A stretch of 64,000 nucleotides of DNA, taken from contig NZ_QGTX01000001.1 in assembly GCF_003182485.1 (NCBI RefSeq), positions 3,550,001 to 3,614,000 of the forward strand. Reading direction: 5' to 3'. Source of the DNA: Geodermatophilus normandii (GTDB lineage Bacteria; Actinomycetota; Actinomycetes; Mycobacteriales; Geodermatophilaceae). The translations under genes and the position numbers were made by a program. The notes beneath the pieces were generated by a model, which saw nothing but the letters and a program-made list of their open reading frames with translations, made no database searches and was not told the DNA's origin. This document shows, one piece after another, positions 26,331 to 34,290 of the stretch; the first letter of the stretch is position 1; every line of letters starts with the position of its first letter.

Positions 26331-27112
26331 CGGCCCGCCCACTGGCCGCGCGCCTGCAGGAGCTCCTTGAGCATGGCCGGACGGTCGGTCATGATCCCGT
26401 CGACGCCGAGGTCGAGCATCGCCGTCGCCTCCTCCTCGGTGTCGACGGTCCACACGTGCACCTGCAGGCCGCGGGCGTGCGCGGCGGCGATGAACCGCTC
26501 GTCGACCAGGGCGCGGCCGCCCAGCTGCAGCGGCACCTGGGCGCAGCCGGCCTGTACGCGCACCAGCCCGGCCGCGCGGGGGGAGTAGGACGACAGCCGC
26601 AGCGCCGCCACGCCGCGCGGGCCCAGCGACGTGCACACCGTCGGCCCCAGCAGCCGCCGGGCGGCCGCGACCCGGGCGTCGGAGAAGGACCCGAGGCAGA
26701 CGCGGTCGAGGACGTCCATCCGGCGCAGCACGCGCACCAGCGGCGCGAGCACCCCGGCGGCCTTGATGTCGAGGTTGAACCGGACGTCGGGCCAGGCGCC
26801 GAGCAGCTCCTCCAGCCGCAGGACCGGCTCCCGGCCGCCGATGCGCGCGCCGGCGACCTCCGCCCACGGCAGCTGCTCGATGCGGCCGGTACGGTCGGTG
26901 ACCCGGTCCAGGCTCGGGTCGTGGAAGACCACGACGACGCCGTCGGCGGTCACCCGCACGTCGGTCTCCAGGTACCGGTAGCCCATCGCCACGCAGGCCT
27001 CGAAGGCCGGCATGGTGTTCTCCAGGTGCTCGATCGCGCCGCCGCGGTGGGCCATGGCCAGCGGGGCCGGCCCGTCGAGGAAGGCGAACCGGGCGGGGGG
27101 CACGGCCGACAC
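26327..27112 (-). CDS. Glycerophosphodiester phosphodiesterase
   Basis: A 261-residue TIM-barrel GDPD enzyme that hydrolyses glycerophosphodiesters to glycerol-3-phosphate and an alcohol. The opening MAHRGGAIEHLENTMPAF has the catalytic HRG and E-N-T motif; YLETDVRVTADGVVVVFHDPSLDR carries the metal-binding ETDV and catalytic HDP; VHVWTVDTEEEATAMLDLGVDGIMTDRP is the normal C-terminal strand. GTG 27112 or GTG 27103 could be used. It opens a leftward cluster with the acyltransferase. Confidence 0.93.
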   Translation of the reverse strand: MSAVPPARFAFLDGPAPLAMAHRGGAIEHLENTMPAFEACVAMGYRYLETDVRVTADGVVVVFHDPSLDRVTDRTGRIEQLPWAEVAGARIGGREPVLRLEELLGAWPDVRFNLDIKAAGVLAPLVRVLRRMDVLDRVCLGSFSDARVAAARRLLGPTVCTSLGPRGVAALRLSSYSPRAAGLVRVQAGCAQVPLQLGGRALVDERFIAAAHARGLQVHVWTVDTEEEATAMLDLGVDGIMTDRPAMLKELLQARGQWAGR

Positions 27113-27208
27113 GCTAACCGGAGGCCCCGACGCGCTCACCAGCCCCTTCTCACCGGCCGTCGGGCGTGTCCGCCGGGACTGTCGGTGGGGCCGTCTAGCG
27201 TGCCCGCC

Positions 27209-27628
27209 GTGGGCAAGCAGCAGCTCGACCGGGCGGTCGGGGCGACGGACGGGAAGGCGACGGAGACGACGGGACGGCAGGGGAGCGGCGCCGAACGGCG
27301 GTGCGGGTGGTGCCGGCGGGTGCTGCCGCAGGCCGGGTCGGTCGGCCGCCCGCGGATGTACTGCGGACAGGCGTGCCGGCAGCGGGCGTACGAGCAGCGC
27401 ACGGCCACGGCCAAGGCCGGCCTGTCCGAGGACGTCGTCCTGGTGCGGCGCGCCGAGCTCGACGGCCTGCAGGACCGGCTGTTCCAGCTGCGCTGCGCGC
27501 TCGAGGACGTGCAGACGCTGCTCGGTGAGCGGCACACCAAGGCCGAGCTCGAGCGCATGCTGGCCGACCTGGTGCACTCGACGGGCCGGCTCGACAAGCT
27601 CTGGGTCTCCGAGCGCGCCGCCGGCTGA
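27209..27628 (+). CDS. Small zinc-finger-like protein with coiled C-terminus
   Basis: A 139-residue protein. A central CGWC...YCGQACRQRAYEQR block (about residues 31-66) has a CxxC plus CxxxC pattern and looks like a treble-clef or FCS-type zinc finger that binds nucleic acid or protein. The C-terminal half is rich in Leu/Glu/Arg heptads (ELDGLQDRLFQLRCALEDVQTLL) and may be coiled coil. Similar short proteins are widespread in actinobacteria without assigned roles. It is divergent from the GDPD gene, 96 bases away. Confidence 0.72.
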   Translation: MGKQQLDRAVGATDGKATETTGRQGSGAERRCGWCRRVLPQAGSVGRPRMYCGQACRQRAYEQRTATAKAGLSEDVVLVRRAELDGLQDRLFQLRCALEDVQTLLGERHTKAELERMLADLVHSTGRLDKLWVSERAAG

Positions 27629-27662
27629 GTCCGGTGTCCGGGCCCGGCCGGTCAGCGACCGG

Positions 27663-27905
27663 TCAGTCCGGGTCCTGCGTGTCGTCGTCCTGGTCCTCGG
27701 GCGCACCCGGGTCCGGGTTGCTGTTGTCCGGCAGGTTGTCCTGCGACTCCTCGGACGGGTCGTCGCCGCTGGTGTTCTCGCTGTCGTCGGTGGTGCCGTC
27801 GTTGCGGTCCAGCCCCGCCGGGTCGCCGCAGGCCGTGAGCGTCGCGCCGCCCCCGAAGAGCGCCAGCGCGGTCAGCAGAGCAGCGATCGGACGTCGGAGT
27901 TGCAT
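27663..27905 (-). CDS. Small acidic lipoprotein
   Basis: An 80-residue precursor with a clear lipoprotein signal: basic MQLRRP, hydrophobic IAALLTALALFGGGA, and lipobox LTAC with the acylated Cys at about residue 26. The mature part of about 54 residues is almost entirely Asp, Glu, Asn, Ser and Pro, hence disordered and acidic. It could bind cations or act as a spacer at the membrane surface. No family recognised. A 10-bp palindrome (CCTACGTAGG) lies ten bases upstream. Confidence 0.7.
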   Translation of the reverse strand: MQLRRPIAALLTALALFGGGATLTACGDPAGLDRNDGTTDDSENTSGDDPSEESQDNLPDNSNPDPGAPEDQDDDTQDPD

Positions 27906-27961
27906 GCACCCGACCCTACGTAGGCACCCGGCGAGCCGCCCGTCGAAGCCGCCGACACCTC

Positions 27962-27990
27962 CGTCATTGCGTCACAGTGACGCAATGACG
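27962..27990. promoter_or_regulatory. 29-bp near-perfect palindrome (operator-like)
   Basis: CGTCATTGCGTCAC and its exact complement flank a single central A. Such odd-length symmetry is typical of a dimeric repressor site. It lies 57 bases before the small lipoprotein start and faces the gene-poor stretch on the other side. Confidence 0.6.
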
Positions 27991-28407
27991 ATGGTGTCGC
28001 GCATGGGGGACGAGGGGTCCGTGGCGGAGCGAGGCGGCCGGACGGGGCGCCGGCGGCGGCCGGGGTCGATCCGGGCGATCCGGGCGATCCGGGGCTGGTC
28101 CGGCGCCGTCCGGGGTCACGGGAGGCGGACCTCGGCGAGCGGGGTCGTCGGACGAGCCGGATGCCGGTGGGCGTCGGTGGCGGGGCTGGTCGCCGGGCGG
28201 GACCCGGGCGGGACCCGGACGGGACGCGACAGGTCGACGGTCGAGCCCGGGTCGGGCGGCGCAGCCGACGGGCCCGGGCAGCGGTCGGCACCGTCGGCAC
28301 GCGCCGTCGAGTGCTCCAGACGCTCCTGGTGACCGGGGCCACGGCGATCCGGGTGGGCGTCGGCGGGCCGCCCGGAACCCCGTCCGACGCTCGTCCAGGC
28401 TCCGCCG

Positions 28408-28421
28408 ATAATGCACATTAT
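28408..28421. promoter_or_regulatory. AT-rich palindrome ATAATG-CA-CATTAT
   Basis: A perfect 6-bp inverted repeat with two central bases, followed by GTCAAC, in otherwise very GC-rich DNA. It resembles a small repressor operator. It lies 65 bases beyond the 3' end of the DppB-type permease gene, so it is unlikely to serve that gene. Confidence 0.4.
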
Positions 28422-28486
28422 GTCAACTCATCCGGAACGGACCCGCTCCCCGGACCGGACGACCAGCTCCTCGAGTGTCCGGGACG

Positions 28487-29449
28487 TCAGGCCGCCGGCC
28501 GCAGCCGGACCCGCGGGTCGACGGCGGCCGCGGCGACGTCGGCCACCGCGTTGGCGACCATGACCGTGGCGATGACCACCGTCGTGAGCCCGAGGAGCAG
28601 CGCCCGGTCGTGCGCCCGGATCGCCGCCAGCACGGCGCCCCCGACCCCGGGCATGCCGAAGACGCCCTCGACGACGATCAACCCGACGAACAGCTGACCC
28701 AGGTTGGCGGCCACGAAGGTCACCACGGGGGTCAGCGCCGGGCGCAGCGCGTGCACTGCGACCACCCGCCAGGGCGGCAGCCCGCGCCCGCGGGCGGCCA
28801 GGACGTAGGGCGCGCGCAGGGTGTCGCCGACCTCGGCCCGGGTGATCAGCGCGGCGTACCCGGTCGAGAGCGCCGCCAACGCCACGATCGGCAGCACGTA
28901 GGCCGCCGGATCGCCGGTCCGGCCGTTGACCGGCGCCCATCCCAGCTCGGAGACGAAGACCCACCGCAGCAGGTACGCCGCCACCACGACCGGCGTCCCG
29001 ACCAGCACGGTGGCCACGGCGTACACACCTCGGCCGGTCCCCCGGCCGCCGCCGGCCAGCGCGCCGGCGACCACCCCGACGACGAGCTGGACGACGATCG
29101 CGCCGGCCAGCAGCACGGCGCTCACCGGCGCGGCGCCGGCGACGACGTCGGCGACGGCCGGGCCGGGTACGACGGTGGTCCCCCGGACCGCCGGCAGACC
29201 CCGCCCCCAGTCGCCGGACACCAGGTCGCCCAGGTAGCGGCCGTACTGGACGAGCACGGGCTGGTCCAGGGAGTAGTCGATGCGGATCCGCGCCACGAGC
29301 TCCGGCGGCGCCGGCCGGAAGCCGAACAGCGCGCGCACCGGGTCCCCGGGCAGTTGCGTCACGGCGAGGAACACGAGCGTCACGGCCACCCAGAGGCTGA
29401 GCAGCACCTGCCCGGACCGGCGGAGGGCGAACGCGAGCACGGCGGTCAT
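28487..29449 (-). CDS. ABC transporter permease, DppB/OppB type
   Basis: A 320-residue permease of the peptide/nickel importer family. The N-terminal helix with LVFLAVTQLPGDPVRALFG matches the DppB signature, and the EAA-type coupling loop ARGRGLPPWRVVAVHALRPAL is present, followed by VVEGVFGMPGVGGAVLAAI. Six helices are visible. Its natural DppC-type partner is on the other strand, 61 bases away, instead of directly downstream. No substrate-binding protein or ATPase of this class lies in the window. Confidence 0.9.
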   Translation of the reverse strand: MTAVLAFALRRSGQVLLSLWVAVTLVFLAVTQLPGDPVRALFGFRPAPPELVARIRIDYSLDQPVLVQYGRYLGDLVSGDWGRGLPAVRGTTVVPGPAVADVVAGAAPVSAVLLAGAIVVQLVVGVVAGALAGGGRGTGRGVYAVATVLVGTPVVVAAYLLRWVFVSELGWAPVNGRTGDPAAYVLPIVALAALSTGYAALITRAEVGDTLRAPYVLAARGRGLPPWRVVAVHALRPALTPVVTFVAANLGQLFVGLIVVEGVFGMPGVGGAVLAAIRAHDRALLLGLTTVVIATVMVANAVADVAAAAVDPRVRLRPAA

Positions 29450-29510
29450 CGTGGCAGCACCGTGATCACCACGGTCGACGCCGGGGCGCCCGCTCGGCGA
29501 GACTCGCCGG

Positions 29511-30356
29511 GTGCCGTCCCCCGTCCGCCCGGTCGCGCGGCTCCGGCGGTGGAACGCGCCGCTGGGCGTCGCCGTCGTGCTGCTGGGCCTGCTCACCGTC
29601 GCGGTGCTGGTCCCCGGCACGCTGACCGGCGACGACCCGCGGTCCTGCGACCTCGCCGACTCGCTGGCGCCGCCGTCGTGGGCCCATCCGTTCGGCCACG
29701 ACCTCTTCGGCTGCGACCTGCTCGCCAAGACGCTGTACGGCGGGCGGACGTCGCTGCTGCTCGCGGTCTCCGTCCTGGTCCTCACCGGCCTGCTCGCCGT
29801 CGTCGTCGGGGCGCTCGCGGGCTACACCGGGGGGCTACTGGACGGCGTCGTCTCGCGCGTCACCGACGTGTGGTCGGGCATCCCGCTCGTGCTCGGCGGC
29901 GTCGTCCTGCTCAGCGCGACCGACCGGCGGGGCGTGTGGCAAGTCGTCGCCGTCCTGGCGGTCTTCAGCTGGCCGCCCATGCTGCGGATCGTGCGGGCGA
30001 GCACCCGGCAGGTCCTCGCGCTCGAGTACGTCACCGCGGCGCGGGCCCTGGGCGCGGGCCCCGTGTGGCTGCTGACCCGGCACGTGCTCCCCGCCGCCGT
30101 GCGGCCGCTGCTGGTGTTCGCCAGCGCCTACGCGGGGGTGCTCATCTCGGCCGAGGCCGTACTGACCTTCGCCGGGGTCGGGTTGCAGCGGCCCACCGAG
30201 TCCTGGGGGATCCTGCTCCAGCAGGGCGGCGAGGCGGCGTCGCGGGCACCGCACGCGCTCGTCGCGCCGAGCCTCGTGCTGGTCGTGACGGTGGCCGCGC
30301 TCGTGCTCCTGGGCGAGGGCCTGCGCGCCGCCGGCCGGACCGGGCACGGCCGATGA
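29511..30356 (+). CDS. ABC transporter permease, DppC/OppC type
   Basis: A 281-residue partner permease. The N-terminal helix is followed by the DppC-type loop (HPFGHDLFGCDLLAKTLYGGRTSLL) and the coupling loop YVTAARALGAGPVWLLTRHVLP, then AVLTFAGVGLQRPTESWGILL. It has the helices expected. It is transcribed away from the DppB-type gene, so the 61-base gap must hold both promoters. Without an ATPase nearby the system must borrow one or be incomplete. Confidence 0.9.
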   Translation: MPSPVRPVARLRRWNAPLGVAVVLLGLLTVAVLVPGTLTGDDPRSCDLADSLAPPSWAHPFGHDLFGCDLLAKTLYGGRTSLLLAVSVLVLTGLLAVVVGALAGYTGGLLDGVVSRVTDVWSGIPLVLGGVVLLSATDRRGVWQVVAVLAVFSWPPMLRIVRASTRQVLALEYVTAARALGAGPVWLLTRHVLPAAVRPLLVFASAYAGVLISAEAVLTFAGVGLQRPTESWGILLQQGGEAASRAPHALVAPSLVLVVTVAALVLLGEGLRAAGRTGHGR

Positions 30357-30496
30357 GTCCGGGTCCCCCGCTCGCGTGCCGGTCGGTACGGGGCGGGTGG
30401 CGTCGGTGCCGCACTCCCCCGCGACACCGCGGTGGACCTGACCCGGTCGCTGCTGGTTTGACCAGTCTTCGGGACCACCGGTTGATGATCCCCATT

Positions 30497-30508
30497 GTTG
30501 GGGATAAC
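30497..30508 (+). repeat. Intergenic repeat copy 4 (GTTGGGGATAAC)
   Basis: Between the converging DppC-type permease and TetR genes, 20 bases beyond the TetR stop. Context ATTGTTGGGGATAACGGAT departs from consensus outside the 12-bp core. Confidence 0.8.
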
Positions 30509-30527
30509 GGATGGAGGCAGGACTCCG

Positions 30528-31304
30528 TCACCGCCGGCCGGTGGTCCGCTCGATGAACGCGGCGACACCGTCGAGGTAGCAACCCAGCGCGAAGGCGAAC
30601 TCGGGCCCGGAGTCGTCGTACCCCTCCGGTGCGGTGTCCTCACCGCCGGGACCCTCCGGAGCGAAGACGCCGGAGGCGATCGCCCTGCTCAGCGCCGGGT
30701 ACCGGGCCGGGTCGACCACCGTGGCCAGGGCCCGCGCGAAGCCGGCGCCGAACGCCTCCGGGTCGGCCTCGTAGCCCGCGGCGAGGTCGATCGACAGCCG
30801 CGCCTGGCCGTGGACGACGGGCATGAGACCGGTGACGACGAGCACCTTTGCGCCCTCCGGCAGCCTGGTATCGGCCAGGGCGCCCAGGGCGCGGTCGAAC
30901 CACTCGAGGTTGCGCGGCCCCACCGGCGGCCCGCTGATCGGGATCTCCCGGTACCACGGGTGCCGCCGGAAGCAGCCCAGCACCGCGTACGCCCACGAGG
31001 TCAGCCGCTCGCGCCAGTCCGCGCCGGCCAGTTCCGGCGCGCCCTCGAGAGCCGCGTCGGACATGAGCAGCAGCAGCTCGTCCTTGCTGTCCACGTGGCG
31101 GTACAGCGACATCGGCGCGCTGGCCAGCTCCGCCGCGACCCGTGCCATCGAGACGGCGTTCAGACCCTCGGCGTCGGCGATCCGGATCGCCGCCCGGGTG
31201 ATCGCCTCGACGCTCAGAGCAGAGGTGCGCCCCCGGCGGGCGGGGCCGCGCCGTCCCCACAGGAGCGCGACCCGTGGCGGTAGCTCGGGCGGTGCCCCGT
31301 CCAT
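30528..31304 (-). CDS. TetR family regulator of the DrrAB-type exporter
   Basis: A 258-residue repressor. The HTH spans about residues 32-75 (ITRAAIRIADAEGLNAVSMARVAAELASAPMSLYRHV is the recognisable region). The C-terminal domain (MPVVHGQARLSIDLAAGYEADPEAFG...) fits the TetR_C class. It is divergent from an ABC exporter operon and two operator-like palindromes lie between them, so it very likely represses both itself and the exporter, with the exported drug as possible inducer. Confidence 0.9.
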   Translation of the reverse strand: MDGAPPELPPRVALLWGRRGPARRGRTSALSVEAITRAAIRIADAEGLNAVSMARVAAELASAPMSLYRHVDSKDELLLLMSDAALEGAPELAGADWRERLTSWAYAVLGCFRRHPWYREIPISGPPVGPRNLEWFDRALGALADTRLPEGAKVLVVTGLMPVVHGQARLSIDLAAGYEADPEAFGAGFARALATVVDPARYPALSRAIASGVFAPEGPGGEDTAPEGYDDSGPEFAFALGCYLDGVAAFIERTTGRR

Positions 31305-31365
31305 GCGCTCGTCCTCCCCTCCCCCGCGGACCCGGCGAGCGTAGCCGGGAGCTTGTGCCGTATTG

Positions 31366-31404
31366 AGCGTACGTCATACGCTGTCATGCGTACGAGGTAC
31401 GCAT
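31366..31404. promoter_or_regulatory. Tandem operator pair for the TetR regulator
   Basis: AGCGTA-CGTCA-TACGCT (31366-31382) and ATGCGTAC-GAG-GTACGCAT (31386-31404) are both perfect inverted repeats sharing the GCGTA/TACGC half-site. Their centres are 21 bp apart, two helix turns, so two dimers could bind one face. They sit in the 127-base divergent gap, 27 bases before the exporter ATPase gene. Confidence 0.75.
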
Positions 31405-31431
31405 CAGTGATCCCACCCCAGAGGAGGAGCC

Positions 31432-32388
31432 GTGCTCGTCGAGGCGACCGGCCTGTGCAAGTCGTTCGGGGACACCCGGGTGCTCGACGGTGTCGACCTG
31501 TCCGCGGCCGAGGGCGAGGTCCTCGCCCTGCTCGGACCCAACGGCGCCGGCAAGACCACCACCGTCCGCATCCTCACCACCCTGCTGCGTCCCGACGCCG
31601 GTGCCGTGCGCATCGCCGGTGTCGACGCCCTCCGCCATCCCGCGCAGGCCCGCGCCGCTCTGAGCCTCACGGGCCAGTCGGTCGCCGTCGACGAACGGCA
31701 GACCGGGCGGGAGAACCTGGTCATGGTCGGCCGGCTGGCCCACCTCGGTCGCCGGGTCGCCCGGGCGCGGGCCGGCGAGCTGCTCGACCGGTTCGGGCTC
31801 GGCGGCGCGGCCGACCGCTTCGTGGCCACCTACTCCGGTGGCATGCGCCGGCGGCTCGACCTCGCGATGAGCCTGGTCGGCCGCCCGCTGGTGCTCTTCC
31901 TCGACGAGCCGACCACCGGCCTCGACCCGGCCAGCCGGGCCACCATGTGGGCCGCGATCGGCGAGCTCGTCGACACCGGGACGACGATCGTCCTCACCAC
32001 CCAGTACCTCGAGGAGGCCGATCGGCTGGCCTCGCGGGTGGTCCTCGTCGACGGCGGCCGGGTCACCGCCTCGGGCACCCCGGACCAGCTCAAGGCACGC
32101 GTCGGCGGCGACCGCCTCGAGGTGCGGCTCACCGACGCCCGTGACCTCACCCGCGCCGCGGCCGCGGTGCCCGGCGCCGTCGTCGACCCCGGGCGCCGGC
32201 TGCTCACCCTCCCCACGGACGGCACCGCCGCGCATCTGCACACGGTGCTCGACCGGCTCCGCGACGCCGGCCTGCCGGTCGAGCGGGTCGCCGCCGCCCG
32301 ACCCACCCTCGACGACGCCTTCCTGGTCCTCACCGGCACACCCCCCGCCTCGCCCGCGCGCGACGACGCCGTTCCCGTCCCCGCCTGA
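31432..32388 (+). CDS. ABC exporter ATP-binding protein, DrrA type
   Basis: A 318-residue ATPase. Walker A is GPNGAGKTT (about residues 39-47), the ABC signature YSGGMRRRLDLA and Walker B LVLFLDEPTTGLD follow, then the H-loop TTQYLEEADRLA. The C-terminal extension of about 100 residues (TLDDAFLVLTG near the end) is typical of DrrA-class daunorubicin-resistance exporters. GAGGAGGAGCC before GTG is an excellent ribosome site. It heads an operon with the permease, under TetR control. Confidence 0.94.
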   Translation: MLVEATGLCKSFGDTRVLDGVDLSAAEGEVLALLGPNGAGKTTTVRILTTLLRPDAGAVRIAGVDALRHPAQARAALSLTGQSVAVDERQTGRENLVMVGRLAHLGRRVARARAGELLDRFGLGGAADRFVATYSGGMRRRLDLAMSLVGRPLVLFLDEPTTGLDPASRATMWAAIGELVDTGTTIVLTTQYLEEADRLASRVVLVDGGRVTASGTPDQLKARVGGDRLEVRLTDARDLTRAAAAVPGAVVDPGRRLLTLPTDGTAAHLHTVLDRLRDAGLPVERVAAARPTLDDAFLVLTGTPPASPARDDAVPVPA

Positions 32389-32413
32389 CCGCTCCGCCTC
32401 CAGGAGACCTCCC

Positions 32414-33211
32414 GTGACCGTTGCCACCGTCCCCGTCGCCCGCCACTCGGGCCCGCGGGCCACCCTGTCCGACCAGCTCGTGATGACCGGCCGCTGCGTG
32501 CGGTTGACCCGGCGCAACGTCGACACCCTCGTGATGGCGATCCTGCTGCCCCTGCTGCAGATGGCCCTGTTCGTCTACGTCTTCGGCGGGGCGATCAGCA
32601 ACCGCGCCGCCTACGTCGACTACGTGGTCCCGGGCATCGTGCTGCTGTGCGCCGGCTACGGCGCCACCTCCACCGCCATGTCGGTCGCCGCCGACACCAC
32701 GAGCGGGATGGTCGACCGACTGCGGTCCATGCCGATCCGCAGCTCCGCGGTCCTCACCGGGCACGTGGTCGCCAGCGTCGCGCGCAACGCCGTCTCGACC
32801 GCCGTCGTCGTCGCCGCGGCCGTGCTCATGGGCTTCCGGTCCGACGCCGGACCGCTGGAGTGGCTCGCCGCCGCCGCCGTGGTGCTCCTGTACGTGCTGG
32901 CGCTGTCGTGGCTGGCCGCGTTCCTCGGAGTGCTCGCCCGGAGCGTGGAGTCGGCGAGCGCGCTGAGCTTCGTCATGCTCTTCCTGCCCTACCTGAGCAG
33001 CGCCTTCGTGCCGCCGGAGACGCTCCCCACCCCGCTGCGGGCGGTCGCGGAGCACCAGCCGATCACCCCCGTCATCGAGACCGTCCGCGGCCTGCTGACC
33101 GGCACGCCGGTCGGGGCCTCCGGGTGGACCGCGGTCCTGTGGTGCACCGGCGTCCTCGTCGCTGCGGTCACCGCGGCGGGCTGGGCGTACCGGCGGCGCG
33201 GCCGGTCCTGA
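32414..33211 (+). CDS. ABC exporter permease, DrrB type
   Basis: A 265-residue ABC-2 permease with six helices. LLPLLQMALFVYVFGGAI, YVDYVVPGIVLLCAGYGATST, and the late SSAFVPPETLPTPLRAVAEHQPITPVIETVRGLL segment are the usual DrrB/ABC-2 landmarks. The GTG follows AGGAG by nine bases and starts 25 bases after the ATPase gene, so the two form one operon. Exported compound unknown; drug or lipid are possible. Confidence 0.93.
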   Translation: MTVATVPVARHSGPRATLSDQLVMTGRCVRLTRRNVDTLVMAILLPLLQMALFVYVFGGAISNRAAYVDYVVPGIVLLCAGYGATSTAMSVAADTTSGMVDRLRSMPIRSSAVLTGHVVASVARNAVSTAVVVAAAVLMGFRSDAGPLEWLAAAAVVLLYVLALSWLAAFLGVLARSVESASALSFVMLFLPYLSSAFVPPETLPTPLRAVAEHQPITPVIETVRGLLTGTPVGASGWTAVLWCTGVLVAAVTAAGWAYRRRGRS

Positions 33212-33225
33212 TCCCCGCAGCGGAC

Positions 33226-33252
33226 GGGGCACCCGCGGTGTGCGGGCGCCCC
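33226..33252 (+). terminator. Hairpin terminator of the DrrAB-type operon
   Basis: GGGGC-A-CCCGC and GCGGG-C-GCCCC form an 11-bp stem with one mismatch and a 5-base loop, 14 bases after the permease stop. A T-rich stretch (TTGTTCGTTCC, then CTTTTTCC) follows. Confidence 0.75.
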
Positions 33253-33292
33253 CTCGTTGTTCGTTCCTTCCCTTGGCTTTTTCCGATGGTTA

Positions 33293-33304
33293 GTTGGGGA
33301 TAAC
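33293..33304 (+). repeat. Intergenic repeat copy 5 (GTTGGGGATAAC)
   Basis: Downstream of the DrrAB-type terminator, in the 291-base gap between convergent genes. Full consensus AGTTGGGGATAACGGTC is present. The rest of this gap is very GC-rich and I see no gene in it. Confidence 0.85.
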
Positions 33305-33502
33305 GGTCATCACGACTAGGGTGCGGTCCGGCGGCAGGCGCGTCCGCGTCGCTCGGCAGGGAGGCGGCTCGCCCGTCGCCGTCGTGGAGCCCGCTCCGCG
33401 CCCGCCAGGGCGAGCGGGGAGCACGAGGCGACAGCTGCCCGGGAGCCCGCGGCAGGGGGCCGGGGATGCGCGCTCCCCCGCCGCGTGGCCGTCGCGGACC
33501 GG

Positions 33503-34105
33503 TCAGCGGCCGCGCCGCTCCCGCCAGGGACGTCCGTGCAGCCACCACTGCAGCCGGCGGGTGACCCAGGGCAGCAGCAGGTAGGTCATCATCGGGGTGA
33601 GCGTCAGGGTCACGACGAGCACCCGCAGGGCGACGTGCACGTCGGCGAGCGCCGCGCCGAGGGTCACCGTGGCCAGCAGGTTCAGCGGGTAGAAGACCAG
33701 CCAGATGGTGGTCGCCTGCTTCCACCGCGGCGGGGGCGGCGGCCCGGAGGGCGTCACCACCTCGGTGCTGACCGGCTGGTCGAACCAGCCCTCGATGCCG
33801 GTACGCCGCTCCGTGCGGGTCACCTCGGCCAACCCCTCGGCCGAGCGCAGCCACCAGGCCCGCTCCGCGGACGCCTCCCACGCCTCGAGGGCCCGCTGGT
33901 CGGCGAAGCGGCAGAGCATGTGCCACTCGTCGGAGCCGTCGTGCGGGCGGACCCAGCCGGCACCCAGGAAGCCCGGGAACGACTCGGCCATCGTCATCCC
34001 GGCCCGGATCCAGGCGGTCATCTCCCGCGTGTGCGCGGGATCGGCGCGGCGGGTGAAGGAGACGGTGACCGGCAGGTGCCGGGCGGCGACCGGGAGCGAC
34101 GTCAC
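33503..34105 (-). CDS. Antibiotic-biosynthesis-monooxygenase-like domain with membrane anchor
   Basis: A 200-residue protein. Residues 1-100 resemble an ABM/dimeric ferredoxin-like barrel (VTVSFTRRADPAHTREMTAWIRAGMTMAESFPGFLGAGW ... WHMLCRFADQRALEAWEAS is the span). A Pro-rich linker (SGPPPPPRWKQ) leads to two membrane helices (IWLVFYPLNLLATVTLGAAL and ALRVLVVTLTLTPMMTYLLLPWV) and a basic tail. Such two-part proteins are often annotated as membrane-bound ABM proteins of unknown role. GTG 34105 starts the conserved part; longer starts add unlikely sequence. Confidence 0.78.
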   Translation of the reverse strand: MTSLPVAARHLPVTVSFTRRADPAHTREMTAWIRAGMTMAESFPGFLGAGWVRPHDGSDEWHMLCRFADQRALEAWEASAERAWWLRSAEGLAEVTRTERRTGIEGWFDQPVSTEVVTPSGPPPPPRWKQATTIWLVFYPLNLLATVTLGAALADVHVALRVLVVTLTLTPMMTYLLLPWVTRRLQWWLHGRPWRERRGR

Positions 34106-34216
34106 CGTCTCAGGATGAGCGAGCGGCGGCGGCCGCCGCAGTCCGTGGCGGCGTGATCTCCCCCGCTCTCGGTGCCTCTCCCCTCGCTGGGGTGCGTCGG
34201 GTGGTTCGAGGCGGCA

Positions 34217-34228
34217 GTTGGGGATAAC
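34217..34228 (+). repeat. Intergenic repeat copy 6 (GTTGGGGATAAC)
   Basis: In the divergent gap between the monooxygenase-like gene and the protease-like gene, 62 bases before the latter. Full consensus AGTTGGGGATAACGGTC. Confidence 0.85.
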
Positions 34229-34290
34229 GGTCGACACGGCGGCGCCTCGCGTCCCGGGTGCTCCCGGGCGGCTGCGGTTGACTCGCCGGG

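Larger units (their letters stand above)
27906..28486. other. 581-base stretch without a supported gene
   Basis: Frames here give only Arg/Pro/Gly-rich translations without conserved features. It contains a 29-bp palindrome (27962-27990), a GATCCGGGC triplet repeat near 28067-28092, and a second palindrome ATAATG-CA-CATTAT (28408-28421) that looks AT-rich compared with its surroundings. It may be a decayed gene between two regulatory sites, or host a non-coding RNA; I cannot tell. Confidence 0.5.

Noticed and set aside
27991-28407. A protein gene in the gene-poor stretch (starts at 28418 or 28416 on the minus strand)
   Set aside because: Translations are dominated by Arg, Pro and Gly, lack domains, and have no ribosome site.
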